NCBI GenBank assembly: GCA_013286075.1
Contig: JABDGJ010000013.1
Span: 1 to 26,168, forward strand
Reading direction: 5' to 3'
Length of the DNA stretch: 26,168 nt
Source of the DNA: Chlamydiota bacterium
GTDB lineage: Bacteria; Chlamydiota; Chlamydiia; Chlamydiales; Parachlamydiaceae
The notes below the pieces were generated by a model. It searched no databases, had not been told where the DNA came from, and saw only the letters and a list, made by a program, of their open reading frames with translations. Of this stretch, positions 10,601-15,991 are shown piece by piece. The number at the start of each line of letters is the position of its first letter. The first letter of the stretch is position 1. A program made the translations under genes and the position numbers.

Positions 10601-12195
10601 CAATTGATTTTTTCGATGTAGAAAATGGAAAAGAAGTCTTGCTGAGTTGGGAAATCGGGAGTGACAAACCGATAAGTCGAGAAAAATGTACAGCTGAGCT
10701 AGGAGCGCGTCTCTGTTATTTTGATCAATCGCATGGTTTTGCTGCTGATATCCCACAAAAATCGAATGCGAAAGGTCTCCATCTTGTAGGAGAAAAGCAT
10801 CCAAGATACAGCTTTTTGCAAGAGGCTTTTCGTTTAAGAGGGCTGAAAAAATACACCGAATTTACAGGAATAGAAAACGATCGTTTGTCTCCTTCTGTTG
10901 TGGATGCTTCCAATCTGACAAAAACACAAACAATCAATTATGCGTTCACCTCACAAGTATGCAAGGCGATCACGGGCAGTTCTGAGAGGCTTCCAAATAT
11001 AGATGAGATGCTTGCGTATATGGCAAAACAACAATTTCTCCTTTTAGAAGAGGTTCATTACAGAGGAAGCTTGGGGAGAATGGAAGATATCGTTCGTTCC
11101 CATGTTCGTAAAAAATATCTTGTTGCTTCTCCTAAACAAGCAGTTCGCTTGTTCAAAGAATTTGAAGAGTTTTTTGTGTTCCCCACATGCGATGATCCTG
11201 AAAAACTTTTTGGACAAATTAATGAAGAAATCAGTCCACAAAAAGCATTGGAACAAACTAAAGAAAGACTATTGAAAAAAATAGCGAAAAGTCGCTCCTT
11301 TTCCGTAGAAGAAAATAGAGCCATAGAAAAAGAATTGCAAAATATAATAGACAAAATCGAAAAAGAAAAATTGTCATTGCCAAAATCGATTTCCACAATT
11401 TCTTCTCAATTTGGTATTGAAGTGGAGCAAGAGTCAGAACAACAAAGCGAAGTAATCAAAGAACAACAAACACAAACCCAAACGCAAGTCCACCACTGTT
11501 CGAAAAAACTCCCTTCTTTTAAAGAACAAGAATGGGATCCAGAATTTGATCCTCACATTGACAATGCGTGGAATTTTATTCCCTCTTTTCAATTAAAAGA
11601 AAAAACGACAATTGTACAATCCCCCTCTTTATATAAAGTGCCGTATTTAGTTGGGCAATCCAATAGTAAAAACCTCCGCGCCATTGCAAAATATTTCGAT
11701 GATAGGTTGTGGATGTCAAATAATTTTATTCCTCAATCCACTCTGTTATCTAGTGCTATAGGAATTGGAACGGTTGGACAACGACCAATATTTGAGGTGC
11801 TCATTGAATATCATGAATCTGCAGAGAAAGAATGTGTCATTACAGCAGTAGGCTGCTTATCTCAACAAGAAGCTACCTATTGGCGGGAAAAAATCAGGAT
11901 AGAAAAACAAGGGAGTTATAAAAAATATGTACTCTATGACGTTACATTGCAACGGATTGTCGTAGGGAAAGATATTGAACCTGGAGCATTTGAGGATCAT
12001 GAAGATCTTCTTCGGTTAGAAACCCAGCTTAAGTTTCTCGATGGCGATATTCGATTCGAAAAATTGCAACATATCTTCCTGAAAAAATGGGCCCGACAAG
12101 ACTATGATCAATTTTCTTCGGCATTTACTTCTATTGTCCGGGAGCGTCAAATGGGGGGCGCACGCAATATCACCTTGTCCACTCTTATTGGGTAG
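1681..12195 (+). CDS. Giant DUF3638/DUF3645-like protein with degenerate SF2 helicase motifs
   Basis: This is an uninterrupted frame of 3,504 codons. The C-terminal third matches what I recall of the DUF3638/DUF3645 giant proteins of fungi and some intracellular bacteria. A Walker A-like MSFGKT is centred on Lys2463, with Ser where the first Gly is expected. It is followed by LLWPPSMYETN and LSLTPKDVQALDL, then a DEAH box at 2594-2597. Further on are ALIDGGAQLTG (around Asp2944), LCYFDQSHG (3011-3019) and FRLRGL (3050-3055), which resembles helicase motif VI. A Gln/Glu/Thr-rich linker lies at about 3248-3270. The N-terminal 2,000 residues are mostly helical with no family I recognise, including a 26-residue tandem repeat at 723-774 and a hydrophobic stretch at about 777-800. 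Function is unknown: a nucleic-acid or protein remodelling ATPase, an inactive relative, or a host-directed effector are all possible. It overlaps the convergent psd gene by 11 bp. Confidence 0.85.
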   Translation: MLLIGQIFKGVASIALQKCEHTISATVIQKTDQLWESYGRYLIHVSTTVRRFCAYKSSSKVEDTLLASIPEFIQDSALAQIQQSYSKEQADKQTEREPSKPSSLHDSSIPNKTVTLEELDTVVKNMTEDPMALGAIIAAKSDSPKKKEEFRMIQEGENRLKKLLTSHDFDYSSTGERNSRWETCVTQTAQSAVESVRNLKAGERWLFSGSCGKKEFALGSTISKGIEQCKRAGVTIDPVILQLAQSGFLRNPIGFVTTFVKGSLEPMTQEALHLLETFGLGETDNNSSRIAKDLISHIDTWMPHSQRTISPALAKRLPRWLAAHLDSWAQEGILSGFLEFVPPGSFYDHIKFFINSWSSVRTAEQRMTWIKDLEERLLSRCSQIASGSSINANHLLETMTSTVTSSMPFALKNFVESAILSDFADVWFEIVKEKNQETFTVLVYGSGAAQQYHPLDFNGRIQWPLRCKNVSKEELNERFFYCLIEHTLEACRNPVSRSSTEAIFGPLGVVAHLGQPNLIPRLDKRAAPLSRIKKIDMVDMRLSDPKLIPGMASFILLRNTLVQACRPFLVGEKLSFPDVNTAQQIELAAEKTMAAAERVKEKLPPNQLDQLHSMYKDIHLASIKIEPVVQSPVQSATTTEDVDPSSLIWPTITGFLKGAGLPVETLTHYTELFVFAFGEEFRTPLETLAKTFSQKLDPSKTIQEKGFFSLSTIFPPSAPAEKESSTPPTGWIRTLLYGTQPQLSSKIKESSTPAVGWIRTILYGAQAQMAWKIFGLYQVFSQIYFLGANFTFTLGGYVSYLGWQIAPHFIPVSLRIWLRDSLSALQHEIYGMFCTAILRAVISPEKLKELQSQIKPILENILDKRKIDFRIEPAQTCVKEIPISLKPSKEQRITELPKPSIKMQKLTEPPKATIEMEKFFDDTPCENWELYDCEAPLHAENMHEVLSSWKTIREPALLALQLLRLELPNKTDLWEKVENPSTIIETLSELSLEVADWRDRPHLHAEKIIILHRILAIMDCLERNRSHSPLKNGLSINGCDLIIWFQGDKCQMRDDILLRKAEETIDYFYPGLDLHTHYDKDAIKKMREDRWFSYPTITPNGILSDFRNNGNPFFKPNHFPELVYYEKLLKKNENNLHSRLIEYRKENGQVYENLSFQSQIVVLANSVNFFLKAPPLVPKSFAMLRFQSLLCSYCSRIDYCLQPFYFGKENVVNQRFPKDIASSFFIQIQRVQVPLGMESINEPKKQKEKPTDPHIKTYTEISEYLSPHHFSQSEIMQNYHRDSAPTIQTLHLLMSRVDPKDQIARLCAWIHRKTTPFKKIDLFFFIACVSRPYALESFLEDSPESIDILYAACKKLLSTREYQDGWMDCTLDYQPYENLFCLILYIKKRIRHLHPTAGAKFEKIEGLLRFSTRRKDAALNALLLNSKEQLPDSTFVIMNLLSYSFFPAFKWDNFENGPIEQSLVKMRVERNEQIRAIFNCQKERNSLCRLILSQLQIPLPGKESADWTWNPAQGIATLGSLLLDFNRGIVLNIRSMQSNSSSQQESIEHLATIKTTISYNEPSAKKWVDLPPTIKKTWKSKKNLNELLFDSDSGTLFSVAVSQPISKEIVEEPPVRSELETIPPSQFPRSFQHFRSFCPLDQITCHASPGCLYPTSLSFDPYSLSFSVKQLPDGSICAFSEEIQGYWVASEQSHVGLGAFPSYLLLENQQKQKIVLIPKRGLAETTGYGILVKYTGLLGTLARNAISSSANEFYQYYVDETGLLRSDNPQALAYLILLYVMQYDAERALAATEELERVGRLHPLPRSLHNQLIPLAFFPIPVAEKITVRLFSLLQENSMLHAEEGQKIPEIMDLEDKLGLLLSLYCLKRDTYMDSYQQWLLFKKCVRHLKGMLSLLEIHPSIKKTFLKIGWEALVLQLLPQKQKEGIECIEKAHSVTLGIVDRVQSMVQHLPFIPSFLPDMNLELGSLLSGGKNTIVKAGVDSLPSLQKFGMKFSTFTHKEKMASNYCPIEDLPLPSQRTLIPLFLTYYSVAEGKQGEKKKKWLQDELGYIQTGWNDSSKELIRLLLRVCNVSLLDSITPSKLSRLSSNALQKKLSTLELELQKINKNKPDNTNKSIKNSPFIKASAELTKFFEDLHSSLNGIEQGKAIGKIAKAGIAHIVGSTAEKAINPAAFISSALYWPNKMYQAYQQTIGTVTSTLYQAHKNVEKLQEAAKIAQSILPSKKVNPSHYHPVSLPNVEKMREQDRHFDLFFSKLYASIFAEEPTRTPEQQKRGDKLFYLHSKQNLGRVLTTLKKASVSWKQKIREERRKILSVVNQDHQEDRVTFEELQRFFGTGEITALKRVKFSPQNYSLIQEAFGRYLVQKTRLDQIERALQFAEKAFHSIEKGDKEKTEEVLESLAHELRTKRIYDLNMSPQLACLYLIFESTFKTMLWEQQAETLQNVLEGKEANVVMELLMSFGKTFFGIPTIAAHQANGDQIVMLLWPPSMYETNTSQISRQSALLCGQTVHALKVNRNMPLTDDRLDAILMLLERARTNKGVLSLTPKDVQALDLLLVEILRKASRAQKYSYSALQKLQRILFIIQTKGKAIGDEAHELITHNKQLNYTAGALSTLPITQVQAMQFAMHYLLEDEEILQRIRKKNGLISFSKEAYFLRIKAVAERMAAYFVPENSPAQKELELYLRGCAKEIPGWIKKHRHAQAIYMARGILSQLFPNLILGHSVHVHFGESHQNNGEYARPYSSNDHPVEESTYQSPYEAHIKSLVMLLHKGLDKTQIRDVCDLLYQKAREQNKELGISPELTSYGRCLTKWFPEIEFRSSLFYEPIIPKEIGFDQEIIFHYHIFFITPQITYFEGRMSSNSHNLCSMFASGFYDTGTPYNAGIYPGTLLARAGTLEKAIDVIKSKSTKDCIHKIQATTPPEVLDEVLRDYFKAGTHFTALIDGGAQLTGLNNRTVAEKMVLHTKENRPDIRAIDFFDVENGKEVLLSWEIGSDKPISREKCTAELGARLCYFDQSHGFAADIPQKSNAKGLHLVGEKHPRYSFLQEAFRLRGLKKYTEFTGIENDRLSPSVVDASNLTKTQTINYAFTSQVCKAITGSSERLPNIDEMLAYMAKQQFLLLEEVHYRGSLGRMEDIVRSHVRKKYLVASPKQAVRLFKEFEEFFVFPTCDDPEKLFGQINEEISPQKALEQTKERLLKKIAKSRSFSVEENRAIEKELQNIIDKIEKEKLSLPKSISTISSQFGIEVEQESEQQSEVIKEQQTQTQTQVHHCSKKLPSFKEQEWDPEFDPHIDNAWNFIPSFQLKEKTTIVQSPSLYKVPYLVGQSNSKNLRAIAKYFDDRLWMSNNFIPQSTLLSSAIGIGTVGQRPIFEVLIEYHESAEKECVITAVGCLSQQEATYWREKIRIEKQGSYKKYVLYDVTLQRIVVGKDIEPGAFEDHEDLLRLETQLKFLDGDIRFEKLQHIFLKKWARQDYDQFSSAFTSIVRERQMGGARNITLSTLIG
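3847..4002 (+). repeat. Tandem 78-bp repeat (two in-frame copies) inside the giant gene
   Basis: Copies run 3847-3924 and 3925-4002, each encoding 26 residues. Both begin ESSTP and contain GWIRT followed by LYG, with changes such as PPT to PAV. The copies have diverged by several substitutions, so this is not a very recent or artefactual duplication. Confidence 0.9.
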
Positions 12196-13096
12196 TCCTG
12201 CCCATCGGTTGTCCGAATAAACATCGAATCTCATATCCTTCTTCCGTTGCTTCTATTAAATCGGGGTCGAAAAGAATGGTATCCCGCAAAAATAATAGAA
12301 TCAGGGCAGAGCCTCCAAATTCAAAAAATCCTTTTTCGTCTCCTTTTTTATGCGACTGGTGGGGTAAATAAGTTTCTTGAATACTTCCCACATTCATGGC
12401 TCCTACTTCAATATATAAAACGGGTCCAAATAGAGAAGTATGCAATTCACAGAGAGTTCGTTTGTTTTGCGTTAAAATCCGCATATTCTTTTTTACTGCT
12501 ATGGGATTGACGGAATGGAGCCACCCGTTGATGAGATGAGTAGAATCTGGAACACAATCACAAGGAAAGTGAAAACGGTGGTAATCAGAGGGACATAAAC
12601 GAGCCATTACCATACTTCCGTCTCGGTATTTAGTGGCCAAATCTTCCCGTGCAAGTAATTCGGACAAGTCAAATGTGTCCCCTTTGATCGGAAAATGATC
12701 GATTTTCTCTATACTCTGATAAAAATAATATCTTCCATCGGCAGGAATAATGGCCGTCAATGGATCAGGATCCAGAGGCCTTGCCTCCGGCTTGAGTTTG
12801 CGAATAAAAAATTCATTAAATGTACGAAAGGATTCTACGGGAGCCAGGAATTCAGAAGAATCCACATTAAAATGTTGAATGAAGGAAGAAATTTTTTTTG
12901 CACTTCGAGCCGTTTTTTGAAAATATCCGTATAACTTTGAGAAGAGGGGAAGGCCCGCGATAAGAGGGGAAAGACATTTTTGTGCCAACCGATTCCACAA
13001 AGAATCGCCATACAAAAAGCGAATCGCTCGCTCCTTATATATTTTTTCTCGTTGTTTTTTTTTGGTTTGACGATCAATATAAATGATCTGATTCAT
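12185..13096 (-). CDS. psd: Phosphatidylserine decarboxylase proenzyme
   Basis: This 303-aa enzyme converts phosphatidylserine to phosphatidylethanolamine at the inner membrane. Family motifs are present: IPADGRYY with Asp120, the CPSDYHRFHFP block with His173 and His176, and near the C-terminus FEFGGSALILLF, where self-cleavage before Ser263 would generate the pyruvoyl group of a 40-residue alpha chain. The site reads GGSA rather than the LGST of many homologues. The N-terminus is Lys-rich and is followed by a moderately hydrophobic segment typical of the long (type II) form found in chlamydiae. The start at 13096 has a weak GAGA-type site upstream. It is divergent from mnmE across 68 bp. 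Psd beside mnmE and nth recalls gene order in Chlamydia. Confidence 0.95.
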   Translation of the reverse strand: MNQIIYIDRQTKKKQREKIYKERAIRFLYGDSLWNRLAQKCLSPLIAGLPLFSKLYGYFQKTARSAKKISSFIQHFNVDSSEFLAPVESFRTFNEFFIRKLKPEARPLDPDPLTAIIPADGRYYFYQSIEKIDHFPIKGDTFDLSELLAREDLATKYRDGSMVMARLCPSDYHRFHFPCDCVPDSTHLINGWLHSVNPIAVKKNMRILTQNKRTLCELHTSLFGPVLYIEVGAMNVGSIQETYLPHQSHKKGDEKGFFEFGGSALILLFLRDTILFDPDLIEATEEGYEIRCLFGQPMGRTTQ

Positions 13097-13123
13097 TTTT
13101 TATCTCTAAGAAACTGAATTAGA

Positions 13124-13138
13124 TAGAATAATATTCTA
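13124..13138. promoter_or_regulatory. Perfect 15-nt palindrome between psd and mnmE
   Basis: TAGAATAATATTCTA is two 7-nt arms around a central A, placed in the 68-bp divergent gap. Its position suits an operator or overlapping promoter elements, but short AT-rich palindromes also arise by chance. Confidence 0.3.
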
Positions 13139-13164
13139 AAACAACTCTTTATATTTAGCAACTC

Positions 13165-14541
13165 ATGAAATTTGTTCAACAGGAATATTCCCTAGGTGAA
13201 ACGATTGCTGCTATCGCCACACCACCTGGTGAGGGGGGGGTGGCGATTATTCGAATTTCAGGAGAAGAGTCGCTTGCTATTGCTGCTAAAATATTTTCTG
13301 GACCTGTTCATACCTATCCCTCCCACACAGCCCATTTTGGGTATATTCGAAATACCTATGGAGAGCGAGTAGATGAGGTACTTGTACTCGTCATGAAAGG
13401 AAATCGATCCTATACGGGAGAATCGACCGTGGAAATTCACTGCCATGGGGGAAGTTTGATTACCCGGCGGGTCTTAGAAACTGTATTGGCTGCCGGAGCT
13501 CGTGCCGCTTTGCCGGGCGAATTCACTTTTCGAGCTTTTTACAACGGCAAAATGGACCTCGCTCAGGCAGAAGCAGTCCAAGCATTAATTGGAGCAAAAA
13601 ATGAAAAAGCATTGGATATTGCCGAACAACATTTGCAAGGTTCTCTTTCAAAAAAAATTACCCATTTCCAGAAAAAATTGACCCATATTTGTGCGATCTT
13701 GGAAGCATGGGTCGATTTCCCAGAAGAAGGGCTCGAATTCGCTACAATAGAAGAAATATTGGACCAATTAGAAAAAATCCAAACAGAGATGAAATGTTTA
13801 TCCTCTTCCTTTTACAATGGAAAAATAATCCATGAAGGAATTTCTCTCGCATTAATTGGGAGGCCCAATGTAGGTAAATCTTCTTTGATGAATGCGTTGC
13901 TCGATAAAGAACGAGCCATCGTTTCGGCTACTCCAGGGACAACGCGTGATGTCTTAGAGGATCACATCCGTTTGTATGGAATTCACATTAAGTTGAGCGA
14001 TACAGCAGGTATACGCGAAGCAATAGAAGAGGTGGAACAAGAGGGTATTCGCCGCTCTAAAATTGCTCTAGAGGAATCAGATATCATTTTGTTGGTATTA
14101 GATGCTCATGCAGGTTTTACCCAAGAAGACCAAGAGCTCTTGGCTTCTATGCCGCGAGAAAAAACGATTGCCGTTTGGAATAAAATCGATCTTCCTCATG
14201 AACTCTTACCCTCTATTTCTGTTCGTGCTACCGTTTCTCTTTCTGCAAAAAAACAACAAGGGATAGACAAGGTACACGCCGCTATACAAGAAGCCTTGTG
14301 GACTTCTGGATCATTGACAAAAGAAGAAATTGTGATTACTCACATTCGGCATAAAGAAGCGCTGGACAATGCGATCGGAGCAATAGAAGTCGTCCAAAAT
14401 GGATTAAAACAGGGCACCTCTCCGGAATTTTTAACATTCGACCTTAGACAATCACTACAAGAATTGGGAAAAATCATTGGAACAGATGTAACGGACGATA
14501 TTTTATCGGCCATTTTTTCCAAGTTTTGCATCGGAAAATGA
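13165..14541 (+). CDS. mnmE: tRNA modification GTPase MnmE (TrmE/ThdF)
   Basis: With MnmG, this GTPase installs the aminomethyl-type modification at C5 of the wobble uridine in certain tRNAs. The 458-aa length is normal for the family. The N-terminal formyl-THF-binding domain carries IATPPGEGGVAIIRISG (16-33) and the SYTGE.TVEIHCHGG block (82-96). The inserted G domain has G1 GRPNVGKS (232-239), G2 TTRD (259-262), G3 DTAG (279-282) and G4 NKID (339-342). The protein ends FCIGK with the conserved Cys455. Its TGA overlaps the ATG of nth (ATGA), so the two are probably translationally coupled. A run of eight G at 13233-13240 lies within the codons for Glu-Gly-Gly-Val. No clear Shine-Dalgarno is seen at the ATG. 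Confidence 0.97.
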   Translation: MKFVQQEYSLGETIAAIATPPGEGGVAIIRISGEESLAIAAKIFSGPVHTYPSHTAHFGYIRNTYGERVDEVLVLVMKGNRSYTGESTVEIHCHGGSLITRRVLETVLAAGARAALPGEFTFRAFYNGKMDLAQAEAVQALIGAKNEKALDIAEQHLQGSLSKKITHFQKKLTHICAILEAWVDFPEEGLEFATIEEILDQLEKIQTEMKCLSSSFYNGKIIHEGISLALIGRPNVGKSSLMNALLDKERAIVSATPGTTRDVLEDHIRLYGIHIKLSDTAGIREAIEEVEQEGIRRSKIALEESDIILLVLDAHAGFTQEDQELLASMPREKTIAVWNKIDLPHELLPSISVRATVSLSAKKQQGIDKVHAAIQEALWTSGSLTKEEIVITHIRHKEALDNAIGAIEVVQNGLKQGTSPEFLTFDLRQSLQELGKIIGTDVTDDILSAIFSKFCIGK

Positions 14542-15161
14542 ATAAAAAAAATAACATAAAAAAAATTCAACAGATCTTAGATGAATTGTATCCGGCTCCT
14601 GCAATTCCTTTGCAACATACAAGTCCCTATACATTACTCATTTCCGTCCTCCTTTCTGCTCAATGTACTGACCGTAGAGTCAATCAAATTACTCCTATCT
14701 TATTTAGCCGAGCAAAAACTCCGTATGAAATGATACAACTCTCGGTTGAAGAGATCCAAGACATGATCCGCCCTTGCGGATTAAGCCAACGAAAAGCAAA
14801 AGCAATTTGGGATCTCTCTCATATTCTTATCACAGAGTATGGAGGGGAAGTTCCCTGTTCGTTTGAGGAATTAGAATCATTGCCAGGCGTGGGGCATAAA
14901 ACCGCTTCTGTTGTCATGTCACAAGCATTTGATTGCCCCGCATTTCCTGTCGACACTCATATTCATCGACTTGCAAAACGGTGGCACCTGAGTTCCGGCA
15001 AAAATGTCGAACAAACTGAAAGAGATTTGAAAAAACAATTTCCAAAAAAACAATGGAACCGACTTCATATTCAAATGATCTATTTCGGACGGGAATATTG
15101 TCCGGCACGGGGCCACGACCCTACTCTTTGTCCCATCTGCAGCTGGTTAACAAAAAAGTAA
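14538..15161 (+). CDS. nth: Endonuclease III (base-excision repair DNA glycosylase/AP lyase)
   Basis: This enzyme removes oxidised pyrimidines from DNA and cleaves at the resulting abasic site. I start it at the ATG at 14538, which overlaps the mnmE stop as ATGA and gives 207 aa. An in-frame ATG at 14526 lies inside mnmE and is less likely. The helix-hairpin-helix reads LPGVGHKTA with the catalytic Lys121, and PVDTHIHRLAKR carries the catalytic Asp139. SAQCTDRRVNQ near residue 40 is another family block. The C-terminus has Cys188, Cys198 and Cys201 but no fourth cysteine before the stop, and the first gap is 9 residues rather than the usual 6, so the [4Fe-4S] cluster may be absent or differently held. 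Confidence 0.95.
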   Translation: MNKKNNIKKIQQILDELYPAPAIPLQHTSPYTLLISVLLSAQCTDRRVNQITPILFSRAKTPYEMIQLSVEEIQDMIRPCGLSQRKAKAIWDLSHILITEYGGEVPCSFEELESLPGVGHKTASVVMSQAFDCPAFPVDTHIHRLAKRWHLSSGKNVEQTERDLKKQFPKKQWNRLHIQMIYFGREYCPARGHDPTLCPICSWLTKK

Positions 15162-15208
15162 TTAAAAAAATATTTTAAAAAATAGTCCGCTCTGCTAGAC
15201 ATTTTGAA

Positions 15209-15991
15209 ATGATATGCAGAACAGCGGTTTTCTTTTTTTTATTTTTCTATTTGAATTGCGAAGCTCTTCTCGTAAGCGATCTTTCTCATGTCTCCTCTTA
15301 TGAAAGAGGTGAGGAAAGGATTATTGCCGTTCGCTTAACCAATGACAAGGAAACAGCAGAACAGGTGAATTTCAAACTTTGTGACTATGCCTGTAATGCA
15401 GAGGGAGAACATTTTTTTGAAGAATATGAGCGATTTCCACGGAGTAATGCCGATTGGATTACCCTTAGCGGAGCTCGAATCATCCTACAACCAAAAGAAA
15501 CAGCCGACTATTTTTTCAAAATTCGGATACCCTCAGATCCCTCTCTACAAGGAAGTTATTGGAGCGTATTGCTCATCGAACCAGATCGCCCCTTTGATCC
15601 AAGTCAATTAAAGAGAGAAGAAGGATTTCAGTTGTATGTCAAGCTTCGGTATGCCTATCACATTGTGACTTCACTCTATGGAGGACGTCCCAAACTGGAA
15701 ATAATAAAAAATTTTCTTACAGAAGTCGATAACCAATCAACCATCTGTATTGATGTCAAAAATGGGGGGACTTTATTTCTTCAACCTTCAATTACTCTAA
15801 AACTTTTTTCAAAGGATGGAAAACTAGAAAAGACTCTTGCTGGAAAAAAAGAACGCCTGTATCCGGGATCAAGCCAACGATATTTTCTCGATGGAAAAGG
15901 AATGAAGGAAAAGTCATATACCGCCTTTTTATTACTCGATAATGGAGACCAATACCTATTTGGAGAAACTTTCCCAATCCGGTTTGAGTAA
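15209..15991 (+). CDS. Periplasmic Ig-like protein, candidate assembly chaperone
   Basis: This is a 260-aa protein with a signal peptide (hydrophobic residues 6-16, likely cleavage after Ala19). Two beta-rich domains follow. The first, about 20-140, contains RIIAVRLTND, ILQPKETADYFFKI and GSYWSVLLIEP, the last typical of Ig-like periplasmic proteins that accompany secreted beta-sandwich subunits. The second, about 155-260, contains CIDVKNGGTLFL and LYPGSSQRYFLDG. Cys58 and Cys62 could form a disulfide. It shows none of the classic FimC/PapD motifs that I can identify. It is the first gene of a four-gene set, 47 bp after nth and overlapping the next gene. Position and fold suggest it holds the two small secreted proteins for the usher-like protein; that is inference. 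Confidence 0.75.
   Translation: MICRTAVFFFLFFYLNCEALLVSDLSHVSSYERGEERIIAVRLTNDKETAEQVNFKLCDYACNAEGEHFFEEYERFPRSNADWITLSGARIILQPKETADYFFKIRIPSDPSLQGSYWSVLLIEPDRPFDPSQLKREEGFQLYVKLRYAYHIVTSLYGGRPKLEIIKNFLTEVDNQSTICIDVKNGGTLFLQPSITLKLFSKDGKLEKTLAGKKERLYPGSSQRYFLDGKGMKEKSYTAFLLLDNGDQYLFGETFPIRFE

Noticed and set aside
12247..12934. Plus-strand frames of 87 and 79 codons
   Set aside because: Both are antisense to psd, which has all its catalytic motifs on the minus strand.
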